The notes beneath the pieces were generated by a model. It had not been told where the DNA came from. It saw only the letters and a list, made by a program, of their open reading frames with translations, and did no database searches. From Halobacteriovoraceae bacterium (GTDB lineage: Bacteria; Bdellovibrionota; Bacteriovoracia; Bacteriovoracales; Bacteriovoracaceae), in NCBI GenBank assembly GCA_002718735.1, contig PBFR01000003.1, forward strand, positions 16,961 to 39,567: a stretch of 22,607 nt of DNA, written 5' to 3'. Below are positions 15,466-22,529 of the stretch, piece by piece; positions within the stretch are counted from its first letter, which is position 1; each line of letters starts with the position of its first letter. Both the position numbers and the translations under genes were made by a program.

Positions 15466-16320
15466 GTGGCAAAGAAAAAAGCAACAAAAAAGAAAGCTAC
15501 TAAGAAAGTAGCGAAGAAAACCGCCAAGAAAAAAGTGGCCAAAAAAGCTACTAAAAAAGTAGCGAAGAAGGCTACAAAGAAAAAAGCTGCTAAGAAGAAA
15601 GTGGCTAAAAAAGCTACAAAGAAAAAAGTGGCTAAGAAGAAGGTTGCAAAGAAGGCAACTAAGAAAAAAGTAGCGAAGAAGGCCACGAAGAAAAAAGCGG
15701 CGAAGAAGAAAGTAGCTAAAAAAGCCACAAAGAAGAAAGCGGCCAAGAAGAAGGTTGCTAAGAAAGCAACAAAAAAGAAAGCAACAAAAAAGAAAGTTGC
15801 TAAAAAGGCTACAAAGAAAAAAGCGGCTAAGAAGAAGGTAGCTAAAAAAGCAGCGAAAAAGAAAGTTGCTAAAAAAGCTACTAAGAAGAAAGTTGCTAAA
15901 AAGACTGCAACAAAGAAAGCAGCTCCTAAGAAGGCAGCCAAGAAAAAGGCAACTAAAAAGAAAACAACTGCGGCTAAGCCAAAGAAAGAAGAGAAGGTTG
16001 TTGAAGAGGAAAAAATCGAAACAACAACTGCAGCAGCAACGCCTAAAACAGTTGAGAAACCAGTTTTACCAGAGGAAGAGTCTGAAGATAAAGACTTTGA
16101 CTCAGTAGAAACAAACGGAAAGCTATCTGATGAGTATAATCCGGACGACGAGATTGATGAAAGTTCATTTGGTTACGGTTGGAGTTACGATGAAAACCTT
16201 GACGCAAAACTCGACTCTCCAGAAGAAGTAGAGAAAGAAGACGAACTTTACGACGAAGATGCCGAGTATGCCCAGGGCAAACCGGTGGGATACGACTTAG
16301 ACGATAGTGGAAACGACTAA
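15466..16320 (+). CDS. Lysine/alanine-repeat histone H1-like protein with acidic tail
   Basis: 284 residues of extreme composition. Residues about 1-173 are almost entirely Lys, Ala, Thr and Val in degenerate repeats (unit close to KVAKKATKKKAAKK), like the C-terminal domain of histone H1 and bacterial AlgP/Hc1-type DNA-binding proteins. From about 175 to the end the chain turns strongly acidic (EEEKIE, PEEESEDKDFDSVE, YNPDDEIDE, DELYDEDAEYAQG) with a small aromatic patch (FGYGWSYDENLD). The basic part probably binds DNA or RNA without sequence specificity; the acidic tail may shield or balance it. The start is GTG with AAGGA 8 bases upstream. The coding repeats use mixed AAA/AAG and GCN codons, so the protein, not the DNA, is what is conserved between copies. 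It has its own promoter and terminator. Confidence 0.8.
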   Translation: MAKKKATKKKATKKVAKKTAKKKVAKKATKKVAKKATKKKAAKKKVAKKATKKKVAKKKVAKKATKKKVAKKATKKKAAKKKVAKKATKKKAAKKKVAKKATKKKATKKKVAKKATKKKAAKKKVAKKAAKKKVAKKATKKKVAKKTATKKAAPKKAAKKKATKKKTTAAKPKKEEKVVEEEKIETTTAAATPKTVEKPVLPEEESEDKDFDSVETNGKLSDEYNPDDEIDESSFGYGWSYDENLDAKLDSPEEVEKEDELYDEDAEYAQGKPVGYDLDDSGND

Positions 16321-16335
16321 GATTTCTAACTTCTA

Positions 16336-16364
16336 GAGTGGCCGAAAGGCCACTTTTAGTTTTT
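16336..16364 (+). terminator. Intrinsic terminator of the lysine-rich protein gene
   Basis: Stem AGTGGCC (16337-16343), GAAA loop, arm GGCCACT (16348-16354), extended by one G-U pair, followed by the T-rich TTTAGTTTTT. It lies about 16 bases past the stop. Confidence 0.85.
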
Positions 16365-16387
16365 ACTACTTTAAAAAAGGAGTCCAC

Positions 16388-16633
16388 ATGAAGTTAGAGT
16401 TATACTATTACGAGCAATGTCCATTTTGCAGGATTGTTCTTGAAAAGATTAAAAAGCTTGGGCTGGAAGATTCGATAGAATTTAAAAATACAATGGAAAG
16501 TCCGCAATATAGAAATGATCATCTTAAAACAACAGGTAGAACGACTGTTCCCTGTCTATATATCGACGGAGAGCCAATGTTTGAATCAAGCGACATTGCG
16601 AGCTGGCTCGAAGAAAATCAAAACGCTATTTAA
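16388..16633 (+). CDS. Glutaredoxin-like thiol reductase
   Basis: An 81-residue single-domain glutaredoxin. The active site CPFC is at residues 11-14, the cis-proline is Pro55 in RTTVPCLYIDG, and the glutathione-contact segment MFESSDIASWLEEN closes the domain. Such proteins reduce disulfides or mixed glutathione disulfides in the cytoplasm. CPFC is a variant of the usual CPYC; Cys56 right after the cis-proline is an extra cysteine near the active site. The length is right for a complete protein. AAAAGGAG stands 6 bases before the ATG. It begins the coupled string 16388-19514, with 9 bases to the HD-domain gene. I see no obvious promoter between the preceding terminator and this gene. Confidence 0.9.
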   Translation: MKLELYYYEQCPFCRIVLEKIKKLGLEDSIEFKNTMESPQYRNDHLKTTGRTTVPCLYIDGEPMFESSDIASWLEENQNAI

Positions 16634-16642
16634 GGAATTAGA

Positions 16643-17944
16643 ATGGAAATTCGCGACCCGGTCCACGGATCAATAAAAATACAAAAGGAAGAAGTTCAAA
16701 TCCTTGAACACCCTTTTTTTCAAAGACTGAGAAATATCAAACAACTTGGTTTTTCTGAATACGTCTTTCCGGGCGCGACCCACACCAGATATTTACACTC
16801 AATAGGCGTAATGTATGTGGTCTCCAAAGTATTCGATACAGTCTTTAAAGAAGTAACTTACAATAAGGATTGGCTTAGACTTAGAGAGACAGTGAGACTT
16901 GCTTGTTTGTTGCACGACATAGGACACGCTCCACTTAGTCACACCACAGAATTTGTTATGCCTCAAGTTAGCGAACTTAAGCTTCCAGAGGCCTTCGCTC
17001 CGAAAAAAGATAGGCAAGCAAGCCATGAAGACTACACAATTAAATCTATCGTAGACTCTTCCTTCACCGAATCTTTTAAGGGTGTAAAAGAAAAGTATGG
17101 TGTTGAGCCAACAATGATTGCTGGGCTAATCATTGGCGAGTGCCTAGATGAGAGCTATTTTACAATTGATGGCACAAACTACTTCCCAATTCTTCACCAA
17201 CTTGTTTCCAGTGAGATGGACTGTGACCGGATGGACTACCTACTTCGCGACTCCTACTTCTGCGGAGTAAGTTATGGAAAGTTTGACCTAGACTGGATAA
17301 TTGACAACCTTAGAAAAGCCGAGGTTGATAATAAATGCTACCTTGGTATTTCAGAGAGAGCAGTCTCCACATTTGATGATTTTCTTTTGTGCCGCTTTCA
17401 TATGTTTTTAATGGTGTATTTTCATTATAAGGCCGTGTGTTTGGAGAAAATGCTTGAGAGGTATTTCGCTACATCCAATAATGAATACTCAATCCCTGCT
17501 GACATTGAAGAATACCTTCACCATGATGACCACTTCTTAATGAAAGTGCTTAGAGGATCTAAGAATGAGTGGGCATCCAAAATAATTTTAAACAACATCC
17601 CTCCAAAGATCTTTGAAACATTTGGCACAGACCAACTCGAAACCCTTGGGGCTATTGAGAATTTTTTAAATGAGAGCGGCATTGATTTTATAAAATGCTC
17701 CTCTTCTGGTCGACTTTCAAAGTACTACATGGACGGGGATAATAGCTCTAACAAATACCCCATCAAAGTAGTGAGAGAGCAGCCGATTTTAAAGGGCCGA
17801 AACTTCATTCAGAATATTAATGAAGCAACGGACCTTTTTGGAAAGTTTAGCAAATCCCATAGAGTAAACAGGCTTCACTGTGACTTTGAGGAACTGAGCG
17901 AAGAGCATAAGAAAAAACTCAGGGATTTGGCCGACTCTCTATGA
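16643..17944 (+). CDS. HD-domain phosphohydrolase, SAMHD1/dGTPase-like (COG1078 type)
   Basis: A 433-residue protein of the HD superfamily branch that contains SAMHD1 and bacterial dNTP triphosphohydrolases. It opens with the family hallmark IRDPVHGSIKI, followed by FFQRLRNIKQLG and FPGATHTRYLHSIGV; HD residues are His91-Asp92 in LLHDIGHAPLSH. The VSSEMDCDRMDYLLRDSYFCGVSYGKFD block supplies the last metal-binding aspartate and the tetramer-type substrate region. The expected reaction is hydrolysis of a dNTP or related nucleotide to nucleoside and triphosphate, controlling nucleotide pools or defending against phage. The specific nucleotide is not predictable. AAGGAA precedes the ATG. It overlaps the next gene by ATGA at 17941-17944, a tight translational coupling to a secreted protein of unknown role. 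Confidence 0.88.
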   Translation: MEIRDPVHGSIKIQKEEVQILEHPFFQRLRNIKQLGFSEYVFPGATHTRYLHSIGVMYVVSKVFDTVFKEVTYNKDWLRLRETVRLACLLHDIGHAPLSHTTEFVMPQVSELKLPEAFAPKKDRQASHEDYTIKSIVDSSFTESFKGVKEKYGVEPTMIAGLIIGECLDESYFTIDGTNYFPILHQLVSSEMDCDRMDYLLRDSYFCGVSYGKFDLDWIIDNLRKAEVDNKCYLGISERAVSTFDDFLLCRFHMFLMVYFHYKAVCLEKMLERYFATSNNEYSIPADIEEYLHHDDHFLMKVLRGSKNEWASKIILNNIPPKIFETFGTDQLETLGAIENFLNESGIDFIKCSSSGRLSKYYMDGDNSSNKYPIKVVREQPILKGRNFIQNINEATDLFGKFSKSHRVNRLHCDFEELSEEHKKKLRDLADSL

Positions 17945-18627
17945 ATTTAAATAAGATCATTATCTATAGCCTCCTTTTACTTACGTATTTGGGACTTTCT
18001 AAAAGTCTCTCCCCTTCTGAATTTGGGATAAGCTATGTTTTCAATGAAGAAAGCTTATCTTCAATGATCAAGGGTGCTCCCGTTTCTGTAATTTTAGTGG
18101 ATACCCACTCAACAGGCTTTATCATCAAAACATACTATCAAAAATATAAAGTAGTTTACGGCTTCCAAACCTATGAAGAGATAATTGTTCGAACATCTAG
18201 GGCCTTCACTCAAAAGAATAAAGATTTTATTGGAATGTCCATATTTAGAAGGTCCGAAGATCTTAATGAGTCCTTCACTCCCCTGCCTCCCGGCAGCGTG
18301 TTTATAGGCAATCGCGACTTCGGCCGCTGGAGAAACACCAATAAGGGGAAAGTGTGGACCTTTTACCGTGCCTACCGATACATTCCACAATACACAGGCC
18401 TTAAAGGTTACAATGCCACTTACAATGTCTACCAACAGATTCAAAAGAGCATAAGAGACGACAAACCTTTCTTTGGATTCAATGATGAGTTTGGCACCAA
18501 AGGAAGCATCACAAGAAGAGAGTTTCCCGCTTATTTTAAGAAAGACAGAAATGATCAATTTGATTTAAAAGATTATTTTTCAGATATAGTAAAAAGAAAT
18601 TTTAGGGCCAGCAGAGGGGCACAATGA
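17941..18627 (+). CDS. Secreted or membrane-anchored protein of unknown function
   Basis: 228 residues starting with a hydrophobic signal (MNLNKIIIYSLLLLTYLGLSKS; cleavage or anchor unclear). The mature chain is basic and rich in aromatic residues (FIIKTYYQKYKVVYGFQTYEE, FGRWRNTNKGKVWTFYRAYRYIPQY) and has no cysteine. That fits a compact periplasmic protein but points to no family I recognise. Both ends overlap neighbours by the 4-base ATGA: at 17941-17944 with the HD-domain gene and at 18624-18627 with the DUF350-like gene. Such coupling on both sides suggests the three products are made in step, perhaps with this one as the periplasmic partner of the membrane protein. Confidence 0.7.
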   Translation: MNLNKIIIYSLLLLTYLGLSKSLSPSEFGISYVFNEESLSSMIKGAPVSVILVDTHSTGFIIKTYYQKYKVVYGFQTYEEIIVRTSRAFTQKNKDFIGMSIFRRSEDLNESFTPLPPGSVFIGNRDFGRWRNTNKGKVWTFYRAYRYIPQYTGLKGYNATYNVYQQIQKSIRDDKPFFGFNDEFGTKGSITRREFPAYFKKDRNDQFDLKDYFSDIVKRNFRASRGAQ

Positions 18628-19514
18628 ACGAGATTTTTGACAAGTTGTTAATTCGTTTTTTATTCACAGTATTTATTTGTTTAGGACTGCTCTTCTACAA
18701 ATATGCCCACGTTCTTTTTTACCCTTCCCAGAAAAAGCAAATTTTAAAAAAGATATATCCATCTGAAAATTACGTGGACACTCTTCACGTATTTTCAAGA
18801 CTAATTGGGATTGCTTTAATTTTTTCCACTTTGGAGTTCAACGAGTATATAGGCTTTGTTAGAAGTGTTCTTGATTTCTTTATACTGGGAACCAGCGGCA
18901 TAGTTCTCTATCTAGTTTCCCTATACATTATGGATAATATTGTTTTTTACAATTTCGAATACAAAGATGAGGTTTTAAAAAAGAAGAACGCATCCTATGG
19001 GATCGTTTCATTCTCCCAATCAATATGCATGGCCTTTCTTGTAAGAAATATTTTTCAAGAGTCTGAACACTCCCTTATTATCCTTTTTATTTTGTGGCTT
19101 TTTGCGCTTGTATTGTTTGGTTTTTCCACAAAGTTATTTGCATATGTTTCAAAGCTATCATTTAACAGTTTGATGATTCAAAAAAACATAGGGCTTGCTT
19201 TCTCTTATTCAGGCTTCCTTTTTGGAAACGCTTTGATCATTATGGCAGCTTTCCACCATGAACATCACGATATTGTCTCTTACTGTATCCAAGTGGTTTT
19301 AAAAACTCTTCTGGGGGCCTTAATATTTCCAGTTTTTAGGGCCGGTGTGATTCAAGTTTTTCAAATTCAGGAAGGCCCAACAGAGGGTAAAAGCACCGAC
19401 ACTCCACACCTAGGTTATGGAATTTACGAAGGTTCAGTGTTTTTGATGGTAGGTCTTCTAACATCAATCATTATTGGACAGATTCACTTTGGAACTATTT
19501 ACCCGTTCTTCTAG
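18624..19514 (+). CDS. Polytopic membrane protein, DUF350-like
   Basis: 296 residues with about eight hydrophobic segments (near 10-26, 58-76, 85-103, 128-143, 149-170, 187-207, 221-240 and 271-290). Two segments look like the internal repeat of DUF350 proteins: ASYGIVSFSQSICMAFLVRNIF (128-149) and KNIGLAFSYSGFLFGNALIIMAAF (about 186-209), each starting with a polar residue plus Ala/Gly and a membrane helix. I call DUF350 from this repeat pattern and size, not from a clear motif. DUF350 proteins are inner-membrane proteins without an agreed function. The histidine cluster FHHEHHD in a loop near residue 210 could bind metal. The gene starts in the ATGA overlap with the secreted unknown; no terminator hairpin is evident after its stop. 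Confidence 0.65.
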   Translation: MNEIFDKLLIRFLFTVFICLGLLFYKYAHVLFYPSQKKQILKKIYPSENYVDTLHVFSRLIGIALIFSTLEFNEYIGFVRSVLDFFILGTSGIVLYLVSLYIMDNIVFYNFEYKDEVLKKKNASYGIVSFSQSICMAFLVRNIFQESEHSLIILFILWLFALVLFGFSTKLFAYVSKLSFNSLMIQKNIGLAFSYSGFLFGNALIIMAAFHHEHHDIVSYCIQVVLKTLLGALIFPVFRAGVIQVFQIQEGPTEGKSTDTPHLGYGIYEGSVFLMVGLLTSIIIGQIHFGTIYPFF

Positions 19515-19526
19515 GCCTTGGGCAAT

Positions 19527-19554
19527 TTGTTTACAATGGTATTGAGAGTCTAAT
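19527..19554 (+). promoter_or_regulatory. Promoter candidate for the rhodanese-like gene
   Basis: TTGTTT (19527-19532) and TCTAAT (19549-19554) are 16 bases apart, and the leader would be short, about 11 bases, with AAGGG before the ATG. Confidence 0.35.
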
Positions 19555-19571
19555 TCGACACAAGGGATACC

Positions 19572-20093
19572 ATGAAAGACAAATTGGAAAACAATATTTT
19601 CTCCAAATTAGATCAGATCGAGAAGCGTCTGGATAAAATGGAGCGAAGAATTGAGTGCATGGACCAGGACACCGAAAAGGCCTTCAAAACGATTCAGGCA
19701 CAAATGGTAAGAGTGAAAAACGGAGAAAAGCTTCCAGACGACTACCTTTTAAATAGACGTGGCTATAACGACCTCTCACCCGAGAAGGCCAAGAAGTTAT
19801 TTTTAGAAAAGGACAGAGACTTTATACTTTTGGACGTTTCGGAAAAATCATTTGGAAACCAGGATGGATTTTCTGAAGCAATTAAAATCCCTTTGGAAGA
19901 GTTGGGAATCAGGCACAAAGAACTTCCAAACAAAACATCCACGATCATGGTTATTTCCGAGGACGGGACAAGATCAATTTTGGCCTGCGAACTACTGAAC
20001 AAGCACGGCTTTTATAATCTTAACAATATTTCAGGTGGCTATAAGTACTGGCCTAAGCAGTCAGTCGAGCAAAGAAAACTTAGAATCGCTTAA
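19572..20093 (+). CDS. Coiled-coil plus rhodanese-fold protein lacking the catalytic cysteine
   Basis: 173 residues. Residues about 5-50 form a heptad-rich coiled coil (KLDQIEKRLDKMERRIECMDQ). Residues about 66-165 form a rhodanese/sulfurtransferase-like domain: NDLSPEKAKKLF, the DFILLDVSE strand, the AIKIPLEEL helix entry, and the C-terminal GFYNLNNISGGYKYWP with the usual G-G-x-x-x-W. In active rhodaneses the loop before the R-S pair reads C-x-x-G-x-R-S; here it is SEDGTRS, so the catalytic Cys is Ser129. The protein should not transfer sulfur and may act as a binding or scaffold domain, probably dimerised by the coiled coil. AAGGG precedes the ATG. The stop is one base from the stop of the convergent marR-type gene, with no hairpin between. 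Confidence 0.82.
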   Translation: MKDKLENNIFSKLDQIEKRLDKMERRIECMDQDTEKAFKTIQAQMVRVKNGEKLPDDYLLNRRGYNDLSPEKAKKLFLEKDRDFILLDVSEKSFGNQDGFSEAIKIPLEELGIRHKELPNKTSTIMVISEDGTRSILACELLNKHGFYNLNNISGGYKYWPKQSVEQRKLRIA

Positions 20094-20094
20094 G

Positions 20095-20550
20095 CTAGAA
20101 GAGACTCTGCTGAACATCCCTGGATTTGATCTTATTGTGGAAAGTTTCCAATGTTAGGGCAATCCGATCAAGCTCAACCTCTCCTATCTTCTTTAGATAT
20201 TCGTTTTCAAGCTCCTCGATCACTTCCAACATACTTATTTTAAACTTTTCACCATACTCAGTTAGAAAGACTCGCTGTTCTCTCTTATCATGCTCGCCTT
20301 TTCTCCTAACTACGTATCCTCTTTTTTCAAGCTCATTTAGGTGGCTAGTCATGGTTTGCTTCTTGAGACCGCAAGCATTGCCGACCTCTTTTATCGAGGG
20401 TGTATCCATTTCACAGATGTTTGTAAGAATTTCCAGAAAACTAGGCCTTAGGTCTATAAAGCCCTTTTGCTGAAGAGCTTCTAGAAGATCATTTGAATAG
20501 TGTCGATAAATTTTCTTTAGTAGGCTTCCTACCTTCGCAATCCTATGCAT
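20095..20550 (-). CDS. MarR-family transcriptional regulator
   Basis: A 151-residue winged-helix regulator. The N-terminal helix and dimer part (about 1-45) is followed by the wHTH (about 50-105): TPSIKEVGNACGLKKQTMTSHLNELEKRGYV forms the DNA-reading helices, and GEHDKREQRVFLT carries the wing with the Asp-x-Arg typical of the family. The C-terminal helix (EYGEKFKISMLEVIEELENEY) completes the dimer. MarR proteins usually repress their own gene and neighbours until a ligand or oxidant releases them; the cysteines are at 46 and 60 (ICEMD and NACGL). The ATG at 20550 has no ribosome-binding site and lies inside a large palindrome. The mRNA may be leaderless; no better in-frame start is visible downstream. 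Confidence 0.9.
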   Translation of the reverse strand: MHRIAKVGSLLKKIYRHYSNDLLEALQQKGFIDLRPSFLEILTNICEMDTPSIKEVGNACGLKKQTMTSHLNELEKRGYVVRRKGEHDKREQRVFLTEYGEKFKISMLEVIEELENEYLKKIGEVELDRIALTLETFHNKIKSRDVQQSLF

Positions 20551-20579
20551 AATACTATTTTAGTACAAAATAGTATTAT
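20549..20579. promoter_or_regulatory. Perfect 13-bp-arm inverted repeat, probable MarR autoregulatory operator
   Basis: ATAATACTATTTT (20549-20561) and AAAATAGTATTAT (20567-20579) are exact reverse complements around AGTAC. The left arm overlaps the marR start codon; a TAAAAT within it on the minus strand could be the -10 box. Bound repressor would cover both promoter and start codon. Confidence 0.75.
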
Positions 20580-20594
20580 TTCCATACTTTTTTG

Positions 20595-20858
20595 CTAAAT
20601 ACTTAAATTTTCTAAAGCGATAGTAAGCTCTTCGCTTAAAACTGGAGCTTTTGAACTCTCACTATCTGCTTCGGCCAGCATCTCCATTGCAGCTCCAGGC
20701 CTAAAAGCTGAAGTCTCAAAATTTGAAGTCCCTTCATACCACAATGACATTTTAACAAGACCTTTAACTTGTCCATGATCCAGATGAATAGTACTTGCCT
20801 TAGCGATTGAGGTGGTAGCAGATAGAGCGATAATGGCAATAAAGAGATGTTTGAGCAT
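20595..20858 (-). CDS. Small secreted protein of unknown function
   Basis: An 87-residue protein with a signal peptide (MLKHLFIAIIALSATTSIAKA, cleavage near Ala21) and a mature part of about 66 residues: THLDHG-like polar start, an amphipathic KGLVKMSLWYEGTSNFE stretch, then Ala/Glu/Ser-rich sequence. I recognise no family. The ATG at 20858 is chosen because AAGGATT lies 6-12 bases upstream; an in-frame ATG 16 codons earlier has no such site and would put a basic leader before the signal peptide. It lies immediately upstream of the MarR gene on the same strand (44 bp after its stop to the MarR ATG), so the MarR palindrome sits between them. It could be part of the same transcript or a separate unit. 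Confidence 0.6.
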   Translation of the reverse strand: MLKHLFIAIIALSATTSIAKASTIHLDHGQVKGLVKMSLWYEGTSNFETSAFRPGAAMEMLAEADSESSKAPVLSEELTIALENLSI

Positions 20859-20951
20859 TGATTTAATCCTTAATCCTTTTAGTTTTAGACAAGGATATTC
20901 TCTCAAAACCTGCGAGTCTTCTCCACATCAATGGAGCCATTTACACGCCCC

Positions 20952-20967
20952 TGTTAGAAAACTAACA
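20952..20967. repeat. Short perfect inverted repeat TGTTAG-AAAA-CTAACA
   Basis: Six-base arms (20952-20957, 20962-20967) around AAAA, in the spacer between the small secreted gene and the IS left end, flanked by C-runs. It could be a regulator site for the secreted gene, about 95 bases upstream of its start; nothing else identifies it. Confidence 0.4.
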
Positions 20968-20983
20968 CCCCCGGAGTAAGCGA

Positions 20984-21006
20984 ATTGATTCATAAATAAT
21001 GACACC
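20984..21006 (+). repeat. Left terminal inverted repeat of the IS
   Basis: Matches the reverse complement of 22271-22294 at 21 positions, with two mismatches and one single-base gap; the inner end is TGACACC. Confidence 0.8.
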
Positions 21007-21089
21007 GAAATGGTAAGAAGGGCCCGTTTTGCCATATTAAGATATATCCCGATAATTAAAGTGCGAACAACAATTACAAGGAGTTATCA

Positions 21090-22250
21090 ATGCAAAACGA
21101 GCTTAATGAGTACTATATCAATTTATTGAAAGAAAAGTATATAGAAGCCCCTAAATCTTTGAAATCAAGCATGCTAGATGATGCCCAGGCCTTCACAAAA
21201 CTATCTCGAAAAACCCTTATCAAGCGTCTAAACATAAAATTCAAGAAGGATAAGCTAAGAATTAGGCAGGGAAGACCAAGGAAATACGACCATCTGATTC
21301 CTCATTTACGGATGCTTAAGAATCTAATGGGAAACATTTCTGAAAAAAGGATAAAAGCCGCGATTCCTATTTGGCTTGATTATTATGCAGAACACTTTGA
21401 TCTTGTCATCAACTCAAAAGTCTATGTGGATCTCAAAAAAGTCAGCCCATCTACGATTGCTAGACTGTTGAAGATGGACCTGGGAACTAAAGGTCTTTCA
21501 ACCACAAAACCAAGCAAAAAGTTCAAAAACATAATCCCAATAAAGCGGCTGGACGAGGAAGTCACGGCTCCCGGCACTGTTCAGACAGACACTGTCGCTC
21601 ACTGTGGGACTATGATTGCAGGTAAATATTGTAACACGATTACCTCTGTAGATATCCATACTGGTTGGACGGAGAACAGAGCTATTTGGACAAAGGACTC
21701 TAAAGAGGTTGTTAAGGCCATACGGTCAATTGAAGGAGCATTTCCATTCAGACTAAAAAATTTCGATACTGACTGTGGCTCAGAGTTTTTAAATATCAAT
21801 GTGATGAAATATCTTGAGGAGCGTCCGGTACCGGTAAAAATGAGAAGAGCACGGCCGTATAAAAAAAATGATCAATGCTACGTGGAGCAAAAGAATTTCA
21901 CTCATGTCAGGAAGCTTTTTAAGTACCACAGATTGGAAAGTCCCAAACTTGTATCAATGATGAATGATATTTATGAAAACTATTGGAATCCGCTTCACAA
22001 CTACTTTATCCCTAGTTTCAAGTTAGAGTCTAAAGAACGTGTGAATTCTAAAATCAAGAAAATTCATGAGTTCCCAAAAACTCCAGCAGCTAGGATAACA
22101 GGTGATAAATCTATTGATAAACATGTAAGGAACAGAGTTATTTCTGAATCAATGAGGTTAGATCCAGTTCTTCTTAAAAAGGAACTGAACAAAAAGCTTG
22201 CATTATTTTTAGAGGAGCTTGAAAATTATAATAGTCAAATAGCCGCTTAA
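21090..22250 (+). CDS. DDE/rve integrase-core transposase
   Basis: A 386-residue, apparently intact transposase. An N-terminal DNA-binding region (about 1-140, with a KLSRKTLIKRLNIK helix-turn-helix-like stretch and the basic RQGRPRKYDHL) is followed by an RNase H-like rve catalytic core (about 160-290). The catalytic triad is Asp167 in VQTDTVAH, Asp228 in DTDCGSEF and Glu266 in YVEQKN, a DD(37)E arrangement. The block RARPYKKNDQCYVEQKNFTHVRKL is characteristic of a group of stand-alone integrase-like transposases. No frameshift and no second gene, unlike IS3. AAGGAG stands 6 bases before the ATG, with AT-rich sequence between the left repeat and the gene as likely promoter. With both ends present it may still be mobile. 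Confidence 0.92.
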   Translation: MQNELNEYYINLLKEKYIEAPKSLKSSMLDDAQAFTKLSRKTLIKRLNIKFKKDKLRIRQGRPRKYDHLIPHLRMLKNLMGNISEKRIKAAIPIWLDYYAEHFDLVINSKVYVDLKKVSPSTIARLLKMDLGTKGLSTTKPSKKFKNIIPIKRLDEEVTAPGTVQTDTVAHCGTMIAGKYCNTITSVDIHTGWTENRAIWTKDSKEVVKAIRSIEGAFPFRLKNFDTDCGSEFLNINVMKYLEERPVPVKMRRARPYKKNDQCYVEQKNFTHVRKLFKYHRLESPKLVSMMNDIYENYWNPLHNYFIPSFKLESKERVNSKIKKIHEFPKTPAARITGDKSIDKHVRNRVISESMRLDPVLLKKELNKKLALFLEELENYNSQIAA

Positions 22251-22270
22251 TTATTGAAGGGTTATATCTT

Positions 22271-22294
22271 GGTGTCAATTACTTTTGAATCAAT
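22271..22294 (-). repeat. Right terminal inverted repeat of the IS
   Basis: Begins GGTGTCA 20 bases after the transposase stop and ends GAATCAAT; partner of the left repeat at 20984-21006. Confidence 0.8.
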
Positions 22295-22463
22295 ACGTGA
22301 GCAACCCAAATACTGTGCATATTTTAAAATTTAAGATTGAGCTATTAATAATCGGTCTCTCATTTTGGGCGTACCTTTAATGTCCTTGACTGGTACCTGA
22401 GGCTCTTTGGAGTCGACTTAGTGGATACTCATTGCAATGTAGACAAAATAAAGATGATTCCAG

Positions 22464-22488
22464 AAACAAAAAAGCCTTTCAACAAAGG
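22464..22488 (-). terminator. Intrinsic terminator of the tRNA-Leu gene
   Basis: On the minus strand CCTTT-GTTG-AAAGG, then C and T6 (22468-22473), about 40 bases past the tRNA 3' end. A wider alternative stem, AAAGCCTT (22471-22478) with AAGGCTTT (22503-22510), encloses it. The stretch 22297-22463 between the IS and this hairpin shows no gene. Confidence 0.7.
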
Positions 22489-22529
22489 AAGGGATGAGAG
22501 TCAAGGCTTTACAGTTCGAGTTTGATAAG

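Larger units (their letters stand above)
20982..22296 (+). mobile_element. Complete insertion sequence with one DDE transposase gene
   Basis: An element of about 1.3 kb bounded by imperfect inverted repeats, with one full-length transposase gene inside. The ends read inward as ATTGATTCATAAATAA on the left and ATTGATTCAAAAGTAA on the right. A possible 6-bp target duplication is GTAAGC (20976-20981) against GTGAGC (22297-22302), one mismatch, so either the element is old or the ends are a base or two off. It lies between the secreted-protein promoter region and a tRNA-Leu; no interrupted gene is evident. The family (ISNCY-like, or another group with an rve catalytic core) is not settled. Confidence 0.85.

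Noticed and set aside
15441..15941. Long minus-strand ORF of hydrophobic FFFVAF-type repeats opposite the lysine-rich gene
   Set aside because: It is the mirror of the AAA/AAG-rich coding repeats: Phe/Val/Ala arise from the complement of Lys/Ala codons. It has no ribosome-binding site, and the plus frame has a promoter, a start site and a terminator.
15466..15970. Repeated DNA that might be a CRISPR array or satellite
   Set aside because: There are no uniform repeats with unique spacers; the periodicity follows the KKxAKK protein repeat with varied codons in one long reading frame.
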